This document shows, one piece after another, positions 38,715 to 47,364 of a DNA stretch of 64,000 nt. This DNA is from Ruegeria lacuscaerulensis. Its GTDB lineage: Bacteria > Pseudomonadota > Alphaproteobacteria > Rhodobacterales > Rhodobacteraceae. Each line of letters opens with the position of its first letter. Position 1 is the stretch's first letter. The notes under the pieces were generated by a model. That model did no database searches and was not told where the DNA came from. It saw nothing but the letters and a program-made list of their open reading frames with translations. A program made the translations under genes and the position numbers. Location: NCBI RefSeq assembly GCF_013034685.1, contig NZ_WQGO01000007.1:124001-188000 (forward strand). The letters are read 5' to 3'.

Positions 38715-40183
38715 TCGTACTGCTCCCGGTATTTGCGTACGATGTAGAGGGCGAAGATGTTCAGCCCCAGCGTAATGATGAACAGGGTCAGACCCAGCGC
38801 GAACGCAACCAACGTTTCAGGGCTGGCAAAGTCGGTATCGCCGGTCAACTGGCTGACGATCCGAGTGGTGATCGTGGTCATTGCCTCGAACGGGTTGCCC
38901 GAGAATTTGGCGATTGCACCGGCAGCCATCACCACGATCATCGTCTCACCGATGGCGCGGCTGGCGGCCAGCAAGATCGCTCCGACGATCCCCGGCAGCG
39001 CGGCCGGCAGCACCACCTGACGGACAGTCTCGGAATGCGTAGCGCCCAGCCCCAGAGAGCCATCGCGCATCGACTGCGGCACCGCGTTGATGATGTCATC
39101 GGACAGCGACGACACGAACGGGATCAGCATGATGCCCATAACCAAACCCGCCGTTAGCACCGCGTTCGAGCTGGCCATCCAGCCCACTCCCAGCGCCCCG
39201 CCTTCGCCGAACATCGATACCAGCGCAGGACCAACCGTCAGCAAGGCAAAAAGACCATAAACGATGGTCGGGATACCGGCGAGGATCTCTAGCAATGGCT
39301 TGGCAATGGAGCGGGTCGCGCCTGAGGCATATTCCGACAGGTAAATCGCGGCGAATAGGCCAATCGGCACCGCCACCAACAACGCGATCACCGAGATATA
39401 GAGCGTGCCCCACAGAAGCGGCAGGATCGACAGTTCCGAGCCGCCACGGAAGTTCGGGGCCCATGTGCTGCCGAAGAAGAAGTCTTTCCACGAGTGCAGT
39501 TGGAAGAAGTTCAGCGTCTCGAAGAACATGGACAAAACGATGCCCACCGTTGTCAGGATCGCAATCGAGGCCGCCAGCAGCAACAGCGCCAGAACGCCTT
39601 GTTCCACTACGTTGCGGGCGCGGAATTCCTTGTGCGTTCGGATATAGGCAAAGGCTGCACCAAACAGCGCGACGATCACAACGATCACCTGCATGGCTAT
39701 CGTTCCGGTCGACGTCATGCTGCGGTATTTCTGGGCCGCGACCAGAATAGGTTTGGTAATCTCCTGAGTCAGGACCTGACCTGAGTCTTTCAACGTCTGG
39801 GTCAGCTCGGCAATATCGGCATCGGCATTCCCAGCCTGCGCTTCGCTCAGCGCGCCGGTCGCAACGGCCCCGGCCAACCCGTTCGAAACGCGCCGAACCT
39901 CGCTCATGATCAGGCCGCGGTCAGCGCCTTCAGGGATCGCGTGGTCGGGGATCATGCCGGCGACTGTGCTGTTTACGATCATCGGCTGCGCCAGCAACCA
40001 GACGACCAGAATGCCAAGCGCCGGCACAAGCGCCGTCAGCGCAACATTGTAGCCATAATAGGACGGCAGAGAGTGCAGATCCCGCGCGTCTCCTCCTGCG
40101 CTTGCAAGGGCACGGGACCGCCCTGCGAAATATCCGATCACTGCGAATGCAAGCAAGATGAGCAACAGCCAGGATAGTGCCAT
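38711..40183 (-). CDS. pstC: Phosphate ABC transporter permease PstC, extended
   Basis: A 490-residue protein; E. coli PstC is 319. The permease core with the EAA loop LGLGATHSETVRQVVLPAALPGIVG is in the C-terminal half. The N-terminal half has extra transmembrane helices (first at about 4-20, another at 45-70) and a soluble segment (about 75-155) that is absent from the short form. It forms the membrane channel with PstA. It is separated from pstS by a strong terminator-like hairpin, so it is expressed below pstS. Confidence 0.94.
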   Translation of the reverse strand: MALSWLLLILLAFAVIGYFAGRSRALASAGGDARDLHSLPSYYGYNVALTALVPALGILVVWLLAQPMIVNSTVAGMIPDHAIPEGADRGLIMSEVRRVSNGLAGAVATGALSEAQAGNADADIAELTQTLKDSGQVLTQEITKPILVAAQKYRSMTSTGTIAMQVIVVIVALFGAAFAYIRTHKEFRARNVVEQGVLALLLLAASIAILTTVGIVLSMFFETLNFFQLHSWKDFFFGSTWAPNFRGGSELSILPLLWGTLYISVIALLVAVPIGLFAAIYLSEYASGATRSIAKPLLEILAGIPTIVYGLFALLTVGPALVSMFGEGGALGVGWMASSNAVLTAGLVMGIMLIPFVSSLSDDIINAVPQSMRDGSLGLGATHSETVRQVVLPAALPGIVGAILLAASRAIGETMIVVMAAGAIAKFSGNPFEAMTTITTRIVSQLTGDTDFASPETLVAFALGLTLFIITLGLNIFALYIVRKYREQYE

Positions 40184-40215
40184 GGGAACTCCGTCGGAAT
40201 GGCTGGAGAAGAGTC

Positions 40216-40251
40216 AAAAAGAACCGGGGCGCGCATAAACCGCCCCGGTTC
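40216..40251 (-). terminator. Attenuating terminator between pstS and pstC
   Basis: GAACCGGGGCG / CGCCCCGGTTC is a perfect 11-bp stem with a 9-base loop; on the minus strand it is followed by TTTTT. Lying inside the operon, it probably gives an excess of binding protein over permease. Confidence 0.85.
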
Positions 40252-40266
40252 CATAAGCAAGGGTGA

Positions 40267-41307
40267 TTAGGAGCCGCCGCCCAGAACTGTTTCGTTCGCA
40301 ACAGCTTCCTGAACTTTGACCAGCTCGGGATCCGAAACCAGGCCGTATTCAGCCAACGGACCATCGGGGCCTGCGATCTCGTCGGCGACGAAGAACTCAG
40401 CATATTCTTTCAGGCCGGGGATCACGCCAATATGCGCTTTCTTCACGTAGAAGAACAGCGGACGCGAGACCGGGTATTCGCCGGTTGCGATCGACTCGGT
40501 GGTCGGAACAATGCCGGACATGGTTGCAACTTGCAGCTTGTCGGTGTTGTTTTCGTAGAAGGCCAGACCAAAGACGCCGATGCCGTCTTTGTTGCTGTCG
40601 ATACGCGCCAGAGTTTCGGTGTAGTCGCCGTCGATGTCGACCGAAACGCCGTCCGTACGCAGGGCGATACAGGCTTTCTCGGCGGCTTTCTTGTCGTCGC
40701 CGTTGGCTGCTTTGTAAACGTCAAAGTCGCCCAGGTGCTCACAACCGGCCAGGATCACCTTGTCTTCAAACACTTCACGGGTGCCGTGCTTGGTGCCCGG
40801 GATGAAAGCTGCGATCGGCTGCGCCGGGAAAGCAGGGTTCACGTCGGCCCAGGTTTTGTTCGGGTTATCGACCAGCTGACCGTCAACAACGATCTGTGCG
40901 GACAGGGCTTTGTACCAATCTTCCGGCGTGAACTCGAACGAGTTGCCGTTGATGTCGGAGGCGAAAACGATGCCATCATAACCGATCTGAACTTCGATGA
41001 TGTCGGTCACGCCGTTTTCGGCACAGGCTTTTACTTCTTTTTCACGGATGGCGCGCGAAGCATTGGCAACGTCGATGGTGTTTTCGCCAACACCTTCGCA
41101 GAAACGCTTCAGGCCAGCCGAGGAACCGCCCGATTCAACAACAGGGGTCGGGAAGTCGAAGTTTTCACCGAAGGCTTCGGCAACGATCGAAGCGTAAGGC
41201 AGAACGGTCGAGGAACCGGCAACCTGAACCTGATCACGTGCAGCAGCGGTAGTGGCCGAAACGGCAGCAATCGCCAGAGCAGAAGCCGACAGTTTTACAA
41301 AGGACAT
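40267..41307 (-). CDS. pstS: Phosphate ABC transporter substrate-binding protein
   Basis: A 346-residue periplasmic protein with a signal peptide (cleavage near TAAARDQ). Phosphate-binding blocks are VAGSSTVLPYASIVAEAF, ESGGSSAGLKRFCEG, the SRAI segment and GTKHGTREVFEDKV. It is of the longer PstS type seen in marine alphaproteobacteria. A triple Pho-box array lies about 85 bases upstream of its start, so it is the first strongly PhoB-controlled gene of the operon. Confidence 0.95.
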   Translation of the reverse strand: MSFVKLSASALAIAAVSATTAAARDQVQVAGSSTVLPYASIVAEAFGENFDFPTPVVESGGSSAGLKRFCEGVGENTIDVANASRAIREKEVKACAENGVTDIIEVQIGYDGIVFASDINGNSFEFTPEDWYKALSAQIVVDGQLVDNPNKTWADVNPAFPAQPIAAFIPGTKHGTREVFEDKVILAGCEHLGDFDVYKAANGDDKKAAEKACIALRTDGVSVDIDGDYTETLARIDSNKDGIGVFGLAFYENNTDKLQVATMSGIVPTTESIATGEYPVSRPLFFYVKKAHIGVIPGLKEYAEFFVADEIAGPDGPLAEYGLVSDPELVKVQEAVANETVLGGGS

Positions 41308-41390
41308 CTCAGTCTCCTTGAGAATGGTTGTTTTTGATCACCCCCATGATGATCTTGCCGGCACCCCTAAGAGCCGTGCGTAAGCCTTTT

Positions 41391-41419
41391 GTGACAGGTT
41401 TGTAACGGTTTCATGACAA
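41391..41419 (-). promoter_or_regulatory. Three tandem Pho-box half-sites upstream of pstS
   Basis: On the minus strand three 7-base units stand at 11-base spacing: TTGTCAT-GAAA-CCGTTAC-AAAC-CTGTCAC. The AT-rich 4-base spacers match the PhoB consensus layout (CTGTCAT-N4-CTGTCAT). A further partial unit lies near 41440-41450. Confidence 0.8.
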
Positions 41420-41467
41420 ACCGGCAGATTCAGCTATGACTTTGTGACAATCCCGGTATGTCGGGCG

Positions 41468-42541
41468 TCAAACCTGAGCCTCTTCCGGTTTTTGCTGCGG
41501 CAAAATCACTGTGAAAACAGACCCTTTGCCCAACTCGCTTTCCACCCGCAAGCGCCCGCGATGCCGATTGACGATATGTTTTACGATCGCCAGCCCCAAA
41601 CCGGTTCCACCCAATTGCCGGGACCTGTGATTGTCCGCCCGGTAGAATCGCTCGGTCAAACGCGGCAGGTGAGTCGGGTCGATACCCGGCCCCTTATCCG
41701 AAATCTGAACCCGCACAGCCGGGCCGCGCATGGCGGTGTCCCGTTCGAAAGACTGAATTCGTACTTCAACCAAGCCGCCGCTACCGCCGTATTTGATTCC
41801 GTTCTCGATCAGGTTGGTAAAAACCTGCCGCAACTGATCGCTGTCACCGATCAAGGACACCGGTCCCTGGGGATCATCGGTAAGGCGAAGTTCTACTTCC
41901 GCATCCTCGGCCAGTGGCCGCAGTGAATTTATCGTGGATTGGAGCAAGCCCGACAGGTCCAGCTCCTCTCGTGGCCGCACCCGTTCTTCGCTTTCGACCC
42001 GGTTCAGCGACAGCAAATCCCCTACCAGCCGGTTCATGCGGTTGGCCTCATCCGTCATGATCTGAAGAAAGCGCGCGCGCGCGGCAGCATCTTCGCGGGC
42101 GGGGCCGCGCAGGGTTTCTATAAAGCCCATCAACGCGGTCAGCGGCGTGCGCAGTTCGTGACTGACATTGGCGACAAAATCGCGCCGCATCTGACTGGCC
42201 TGTTCAAGATGGGTCACATCCTGAAAAACAGCCAGAACAGCCCCGCCTGAGACAGCGCCGACACCGTTCATATAGCGGCACTCGACCTCGAACGTGGTGT
42301 CCTGAGCGCCGTCATTTGCTAGGTGACGCGTCTTCGCCCGCCCCTTGTCGCGCAGGCTCTGCTCCATAGCCTCAATCACCTGCGGCTGGCGCAGGATGGT
42401 GGCAAAATGACGGGTGACTATATTTTGCCCAAGCAACGTCCGTGCATCTGTATTGGCCGCTATGATCCGCTCGGTCTGATCGACCATCAGGGCAGGTAGG
42501 GGAATGGCCGACACAATTTCGGCAAGCAGATCGTCTGACAT
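41468..42541 (-). CDS. phoR: Phosphate regulon sensor kinase PhoR, without membrane helices
   Basis: A 357-residue histidine kinase. A PAS domain (about 5-110; IPLPALMVDQTERIIAANTDA) is followed by HisKA with the phospho-acceptor His128 in FVANVSHELRTPLTAL, and an HATPase domain (NLIENGIKYGG, GPGID, GGTGLGLAIVKHI). No N-terminal transmembrane segment is visible, unlike E. coli PhoR, so it is probably cytosolic and must meet PhoU/PstB by protein contact. It lies upstream of the Pho box and pstS, so it is transcribed apart from, or upstream of, the induced operon. Confidence 0.93.
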   Translation of the reverse strand: MSDDLLAEIVSAIPLPALMVDQTERIIAANTDARTLLGQNIVTRHFATILRQPQVIEAMEQSLRDKGRAKTRHLANDGAQDTTFEVECRYMNGVGAVSGGAVLAVFQDVTHLEQASQMRRDFVANVSHELRTPLTALMGFIETLRGPAREDAAARARFLQIMTDEANRMNRLVGDLLSLNRVESEERVRPREELDLSGLLQSTINSLRPLAEDAEVELRLTDDPQGPVSLIGDSDQLRQVFTNLIENGIKYGGSGGLVEVRIQSFERDTAMRGPAVRVQISDKGPGIDPTHLPRLTERFYRADNHRSRQLGGTGLGLAIVKHIVNRHRGRLRVESELGKGSVFTVILPQQKPEEAQV

Positions 42542-42571
42542 CGTTGGTACTCGGTGATATTCGAGGGCGTT

Positions 42572-43096
42572 CTAGGGCACGGGTGTCAAAGTTTCACGAA
42601 ACTTGCGCATGTTTTCCTGATAATGCAGCGCGCTGAACGTGATCTTTTGCGCCGCAGCCGCATCCAATTCTCGCACCACCTTGCCCGGTGCACCCATCAC
42701 CAGCGAATTATCCGGGATTTCTTTACCTTCTGTGATCAAGGCCCCTGCCCCGATCAGGCAATTCTTGCCGATCTTCGCACCGTTCAGGACAATTGCGCCC
42801 ATCCCGATTAGAGTATTTTCCCCGATCGTGCATCCATGCAGCATGACCTTATGCCCAATGGTGCAGTTCTTGCCGATCGTCAGCGGATAGCCCGCATCAA
42901 TATGCATCACGCAGTTTTCCTGCACGTTGCTGCCTTCGCCTACCCGGATCTCTTCATGATCGGCGCGTATGGTGCAGCCAAACCAGACCGAGGCCCCCTG
43001 CTCCAGCACCACCTTCCCAATCAGGTTCGCATCGGGCGCGACCCATGTGTCCTCGTGGATTTGCGGCGTGTGCGGGCCGAGGGCGTAGACCGTCAT
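42572..43096 (-). CDS. Gamma-class carbonic anhydrase-like protein
   Basis: A 174-residue left-handed beta-helix protein with hexapeptide repeats. Zinc-ligand histidines are seen in [11 protein letters not shown] and [10 protein letters not shown], plus an upstream histidine in IRADHEEI. It is of the YrdA/PaaY type; activity is often low or unknown. The start overlaps the gmk stop codon by four bases (ATGA), placing it in an operon yicC-gmk-gamma-CA. Confidence 0.92.
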   Translation of the reverse strand: MTVYALGPHTPQIHEDTWVAPDANLIGKVVLEQGASVWFGCTIRADHEEIRVGEGSNVQENCVMHIDAGYPLTIGKNCTIGHKVMLHGCTIGENTLIGMGAIVLNGAKIGKNCLIGAGALITEGKEIPDNSLVMGAPGKVVRELDAAAAQKITFSALHYQENMRKFRETLTPVP

Positions 43097-43734
43097 GACA
43101 ACTCCTCAAATTCGTTTTGCAGAGTGCGAACGTGGTTTTGCAGCACCGGTTGCTGAATACGCCGCATGCGTTCGGCGCTGACGATGGTCTTTAGCTTTTC
43201 CTCGGTCGCGTCCAGATCGTCATTCACCAGAACGTAGTCGTAATAGCCCCAGTGGCTGATCTCATCCCAGCTTTTCAGCATCCGCTTGGCGATCACGTCG
43301 GCGGCGTCCTGACCCCGGCTTTCCAGCCGACGACGCAGTTCGGGGATCGAGGGCGGCAGGATGAAAATCGACAAAGCGTGCTTGCCTAGATCTGAGTTGC
43401 GAATCTGCACCTCGCCCTGCCAGTCCACATCAAACAGCACGTCTTTGCCGCTGTTGATCGACTCGCGCACCGGCCCCGCGGGTGAGCCATAGAAATTCCC
43501 GAATACATGCGCGTGCTCCAGCATCTGACCGTCGGCGACCTGCTGTTTGAACGCATCCTCGCTGAGGAAGTAGTATTCACGGCCATGTTCCTCACCCGGA
43601 CGTGGGGCGCGCGTTGTGGCCGAGACCGAGAATTCAAGGTCGCTGTCCCACTGCATCAGCCGCCGGGCCAAAGTTGATTTGCCCGCCCCCGAAGGTGAAG
43701 ACAAAATGATGAGTAGGCCGCGTCGATCCGCCAT
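43093..43734 (-). CDS. gmk: Guanylate kinase
   Basis: A 213-residue enzyme converting GMP to GDP. P-loop [11 protein letters not shown] near the N-terminus, the GMP-binding [21 protein letters not shown], and [10 protein letters not shown] are diagnostic. The ATG at 43734 begins [16 protein letters not shown]; the longer upstream frame was rejected because it overlaps the yicC end without homology. It follows yicC by 16 bases, a common pairing. Confidence 0.96.
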   Translation of the reverse strand: MADRRGLLIILSSPSGAGKSTLARRLMQWDSDLEFSVSATTRAPRPGEEHGREYYFLSEDAFKQQVADGQMLEHAHVFGNFYGSPAGPVRESINSGKDVLFDVDWQGEVQIRNSDLGKHALSIFILPPSIPELRRRLESRGQDAADVIAKRMLKSWDEISHWGYYDYVLVNDDLDATEEKLKTIVSAERMRRIQQPVLQNHVRTLQNEFEELS

Positions 43735-43750
43735 AAGGGTGTTCCTGTCG

Positions 43751-44641
43751 TTATTCCACGTTCTGCACTTGCTCTCGCATCTGATCAATTACGGCTTTCA
43801 ACTCAAGCCCTACCGAGGTCAGTTCGGCGCTTTGCGCCTTGGAGCATAAGGTATTTGTCTCGCGATTGAATTCCTGCATCAGAAAATCCAGCTTGCGCCC
43901 CACGGCCACATCCTGTGCCAGCAAGTCACGCGCGGCCGTGACATGGGTTCTGAGGCGGTCGATTTCCTCGGTCACATCCGCTTTGACCGCGATCAGCGCC
44001 AGTTCTTGCGCGACCCGGTCCGGATCTGCGCTTTGTGCGTTTTCCAGCACGCGGGCCAGATTTTCGCGTAAGGCATCGGCCATCTTGTCCTTGCGCTGTT
44101 CGGCCAGCGCGGCGGCCTGATCGGTGAAAGCTGCCACCTGATCCAGCTGGCTGTCTAGAACCTTGGCCAGCGCTTGCCCCTCGGCCTCGCGCATGGCGAT
44201 GAACTCGGCCAGAACGGTCGCAAATTCGGTGCTGAGTTGCTTTACCAGAGCGGTCGGATCATCCACATCGGCCCCTGCATCCAGCATGCCTTTTAGCGCC
44301 ACCAAATCGGCAGCGCTTGGCGTTGCAAGTGCTACGCTAGCTTCCTCCGCCATCTGCTGGGTGCGCTTCACCGCCGCCAGGGCTGCGGCCATGGCCGTTT
44401 CGTTCAACACGATCTCAGGCGCGGATTCGTCCCGGTTCAAGCGCAGCGACAAGGTGACATTCCCCCGGCTCAGCGCCTTGGACATCTGCCCCCGCAGTGC
44501 CGCCTCCAGCCCGGTCAGCCAATCGGGGACGCGAATGCGCATGTCCAACCCCTTGCCGTTGACGCTGCGCAGCTCCCACGTCCAGCTATGTGGCCCCAAA
44601 GTGCCTTTGCCCGAGGCAAACCCAGTCATGGATCTGATCAT
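43751..44641 (-). CDS. yicC: YicC-family endoribonuclease
   Basis: A 296-residue protein starting [13 protein letters not shown], with [20 protein letters not shown] at about 26-45. The C-terminal block ends [24 protein letters not shown], diagnostic for YicC/YloC. Characterised members are RNases that cut certain small RNAs. Coupled with gmk downstream. The upstream region also carries a CtrA-type site, but that lies nearer to the divergent PAS gene. Confidence 0.94.
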   Translation of the reverse strand: MIRSMTGFASGKGTLGPHSWTWELRSVNGKGLDMRIRVPDWLTGLEAALRGQMSKALSRGNVTLSLRLNRDESAPEIVLNETAMAAALAAVKRTQQMAEEASVALATPSAADLVALKGMLDAGADVDDPTALVKQLSTEFATVLAEFIAMREAEGQALAKVLDSQLDQVAAFTDQAAALAEQRKDKMADALRENLARVLENAQSADPDRVAQELALIAVKADVTEEIDRLRTHVTAARDLLAQDVAVGRKLDFLMQEFNRETNTLCSKAQSAELTSVGLELKAVIDQMREQVQNVE

Positions 44642-44744
44642 AGCCGACCTTTCCTTTTAGCCCGTGGCCCTGTTCCGTCAGCACCTAAAGCCAACCACCA
44701 GCGCAGGGCAAGAGTTTGCTGAGTTTGTCGCATCCAGCACCCGG

Positions 44745-44759
44745 TTAACCATTCATTAA
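44745..44759. promoter_or_regulatory. Consensus CtrA-binding site
   Basis: TTAACCATTCATTAA is an exact TTAA-N7-TTAA and begins with the full TTAACCAT half-site of alphaproteobacterial CtrA. It lies 120 bases upstream of the PAS protein gene and about 100 bases from yicC on the other side. Confidence 0.65.
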
Positions 44760-44778
44760 AGAATTCCTCCAAAATTGT

Positions 44779-44794
44779 ATTGACCCGTGTCAAT
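44779..44794. promoter_or_regulatory. Short palindrome upstream of the PAS gene
   Basis: ATTGAC-CCGT-GTCAAT is a perfect 6+6 inverted repeat that includes a TTGACC -35-like hexamer. It could be an operator over the promoter. Confidence 0.3.
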
Positions 44795-44878
44795 CTGGTC
44801 GCTGTCGGGGGTGGTCAGCCGGTGATGTCCCCGATATGTGGCATTTTATGAAAATGACGGTCGATTGACGCTAGGGTG

Positions 44879-45559
44879 ATGAAAATGAAGACGTTTTTCG
44901 GGAACAGTTCCGGGTCAAACTTTGGAAAGATCGTCGCAATGGATCGTTTTGACAGTGGGCGCAGCCTGTCCCCCATCCGGCAGGCTGAGGCATATTGGAC
45001 AGCGTTGCTGACGGGCGACGGTGTGCCCATGCGGTCGCAGATTGATCCGCGCGGACTCGAGAATATTCTGGAATACACCTTCATCCTGGAACGCATCGCA
45101 CCCGGTCTGGCAAGGTTTCGCCTTGCGGGCAGCCATCTGAACAACCTGGCAGGTATGGAGGTACGCGGAATGCCTCTGACAGCGTTTTTCGAACCCGGTG
45201 CGCGGACTCAAATCACCGACGTATTGGAAGAAGTCTTTGCCAAGCCCGCGATTGCGGAGCTTGGGTTGATCTCGTCCGGCGCACTGGGTCGCACCCGAAT
45301 GCAGGCACGGATGATCCTGCTGCCTTTGAAAAGCGATCTGGGTGATGTCAGCCGCATTCTGGGCGTGATGGTCAGCGACGGTGTGATCGGTGCAACCCCA
45401 CGGCGCTTTGACGTCTCGGATCAGAAACTGCGCCCCGTCTCAGATGTTCAGGCCCCTCAAAAACCGGCACGGCCGTCTGAGGTTGGTTTTGCCGAGGATC
45501 AGACAGATTTCAAACGTCCGGGATCGCATCTGCGACTGGTCGTGTCGCGCGACGACTGA
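44879..45559 (+). CDS. PAS_5-type PAS domain protein
   Basis: A 226-residue soluble protein. The N-half has the PAS_5 pattern SPIRQAEAYWTALLTGDGVPMRSQIDPRGLENILEYTFILER, and then ARFRLAGSHLNNLAGMEVRGMPL. The C-terminal ~50 residues look disordered. No output domain is attached, so it is probably a sensor or adaptor. The start is one of several clustered ATGs (44879, 44885). A consensus CtrA box upstream suggests membership of the CtrA regulon. It is followed by a strong terminator. Confidence 0.8.
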   Translation: MKMKTFFGNSSGSNFGKIVAMDRFDSGRSLSPIRQAEAYWTALLTGDGVPMRSQIDPRGLENILEYTFILERIAPGLARFRLAGSHLNNLAGMEVRGMPLTAFFEPGARTQITDVLEEVFAKPAIAELGLISSGALGRTRMQARMILLPLKSDLGDVSRILGVMVSDGVIGATPRRFDVSDQKLRPVSDVQAPQKPARPSEVGFAEDQTDFKRPGSHLRLVVSRDD

Positions 45560-45574
45560 GTTCGGAACCCGATG

Positions 45575-45784
45575 TTATTTTAAAACCGGCAACCAGATCG
45601 TCTTGCCGGTTTTTTTGTCTCGCCCAACCTCGCGCTCGAACCGGCCATCGGCGCGCATACGGGTTCTTGGATTCTCGATCGGGTCGAGATACTGCAAGTA
45701 AGGCGTCAGGCAGTAGAAACTCTGTGACGCCTTACGAGAATGCCGACGGCGCAAACGTGCCCAAAGGAAGCTCAGCCCAAACAA
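45575..45784 (-). CDS. Possible small basic protein, 69 residues
   Basis: A frame starting at TTG 45784 with AGGGG about 6 bases upstream. The product is basic, with an Arg-rich N-part (ARLRRRHSRK) and a C-part ADGRFEREVGRDKKTGKTIW. Its last codons lie in the stem of the terminator at 45582-45616, and an 11-bp perfect inverted repeat (GTAAGGCGTCA at 45698, TGACGCCTTAC at 45725) lies within it. It would follow the DAHP synthase gene by about 40 bases. The coding assignment is doubtful. Confidence 0.35.
   Translation of the reverse strand: MFGLSFLWARLRRRHSRKASQSFYCLTPYLQYLDPIENPRTRMRADGRFEREVGRDKKTGKTIWLPVLK
45582..45616. terminator. Bidirectional terminator after the PAS gene
   Basis: AAAACCGGCAA / TTGCCGGTTTT, an 11-bp stem with a 10-base loop and a T run on the plus strand; the minus strand also ends in TTTTA. 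Confidence 0.85.
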
Positions 45785-45823
45785 CTTGGCCCCTTTTGGG
45801 TTCGCGTAAAGAAGCGCGCCGCC

Positions 45824-47194
45824 TTAGCCAACCGCGCGTTTGGTGCGGTTACGGCGCAGGTTCGTCAGTTCTTCGGCCACAAGGAACGCCAGTTCCAGCG
45901 ATTGCGACGCGTTCAATCGCGGGTCGCAAGCGGTGTGGTAGCGGTCCGAGAGGTCCTCTTCCGTCACTGCGCGCACGCCGCCAGTGCATTCGGTGACGTC
46001 CAGACCGGTCATCTCGAAATGCACACCGCCGGGGACGGTGCCCTCGGCCTGATGGACGCCAAAGAAGTCGCGGACTTCGCGCAGGACCGAATCGAATGGG
46101 CGGGTCTTGTAACCCGTGGCCGACTTGATCGTGTTGCCGTGCATCGGGTCGCAGACCCAGGTCACATTGGCACCCTCTTCCTTGACGGCCTTCACCAAGC
46201 GCGGCAGATGCTCACCCGCTTTGCCTGCACCAAACCGCGCAATTAGGGTCAGGCGACCCTCTTCGTTTTCGGGGTTCAGCTTGGACATCAGAACCTTGAG
46301 GTCTTCGGCAGTCGTGGTCGGACCGCATTTCAGACCGATCGGGTTCTGTACGCCCCGGCAGAATTCAACATGCGCGCCGTCGGGCTGACGGGTACGGTCG
46401 CCGATCCAGATCATGTGACCCGAGCCAGCCAGCCAGTTGCCAGAGGTCGAATCCAGACGGGTCAGCGCCTCTTCGTATTCCAGCAGCAGCCCTTCGTGGC
46501 TGGTGTAGAATTCGACGGTCGAGAACTCGTGCGTGGTGTCGGCGGTGATTCCGGCAGCATCCATAAAGTCGATCGTGTCCTGAATGCGGTCGGCGATCTC
46601 GGAATATTTTTGAACGTCCTGCTCATCCGTGAAGCCCAACGTCCAGGAATGCACGCGGGTCATATCCGCAAAACCACCGGTCGAGAACGCACGCAGCAGG
46701 TTCAGCGTGGCCGCCGCCTGCGTGTAGGCTTGCAGCATCTTGGACGGATTCGGAATGCGGGCCTCGGGAGTGAAGGCCAACTCGTTGATGATATCACCAC
46801 GGTAGCTGGGCAGTTCCACACCATCCACCACTTCGGTCGGGGCACTGCGCGGTTTGGCGAACTGACCAGCCATACGGCCAACTTTGACCACCGGCACCTT
46901 GGCACCGTAAGTCAGAACCATCGCCATCTGCAGCATTACCTTGAACGTGTCACGGATCGCATCCGCGCTGAATTGTTCAAAGCTTTCAGCACAGTCGCCG
47001 CCTTGAAGCAGGAACGCCTCACCCCGTCCAGCCGCAGCCAGGTGCTGTTTCAACCGCCGTGCCTCGCCCGCAAAAACCAGCGGGGGATACTGGGCAAGCT
47101 GGGCCTCGACCTTGGCCAGCGCGGCCGCGTCGGTATAATCTGGCATCTGAACTCGGGGCTTGTTGCGCCAGTTCGTTTTTTGCCACTCGGTCAT
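45824..47194 (-). CDS. Class II DAHP synthase
   Basis: A 456-residue enzyme joining phosphoenolpyruvate and erythrose-4-phosphate, the first step of aromatic synthesis. Of the plant-like class II type: [65 protein letters not shown] and [11 protein letters not shown]. The ATG at 47194 ([13 protein letters not shown]) is family-typical; an upstream in-frame start is rejected. aroQ of the same pathway lies elsewhere in the window (26430). It is divergent from a GlxA-type regulator. Confidence 0.95.
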   Translation of the reverse strand: MTEWQKTNWRNKPRVQMPDYTDAAALAKVEAQLAQYPPLVFAGEARRLKQHLAAAGRGEAFLLQGGDCAESFEQFSADAIRDTFKVMLQMAMVLTYGAKVPVVKVGRMAGQFAKPRSAPTEVVDGVELPSYRGDIINELAFTPEARIPNPSKMLQAYTQAAATLNLLRAFSTGGFADMTRVHSWTLGFTDEQDVQKYSEIADRIQDTIDFMDAAGITADTTHEFSTVEFYTSHEGLLLEYEEALTRLDSTSGNWLAGSGHMIWIGDRTRQPDGAHVEFCRGVQNPIGLKCGPTTTAEDLKVLMSKLNPENEEGRLTLIARFGAGKAGEHLPRLVKAVKEEGANVTWVCDPMHGNTIKSATGYKTRPFDSVLREVRDFFGVHQAEGTVPGGVHFEMTGLDVTECTGGVRAVTEEDLSDRYHTACDPRLNASQSLELAFLVAEELTNLRRNRTKRAVG

Positions 47195-47364
47195 AGCTTT
47201 GATCTCCGCTGAAGTATTCAGGTCGTCTCTATACAAAATGCGTGACAGAGTGACCATATCCCAATTGCGCCCCCTTGACGTCGTAAACAAGCTTTGATCA
47301 TGGTGGTTTTAATACGTGCCGCCGGACCTATCGTCCCCTGGCGGCGAATCAAGGACACCTCGCC

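Noticed and set aside
46370..47212. A 280-residue plus-strand frame opposite the class II DAHP synthase
   Set aside because: The minus-strand product matches the enzyme throughout, so the plus-strand frame is a shadow.
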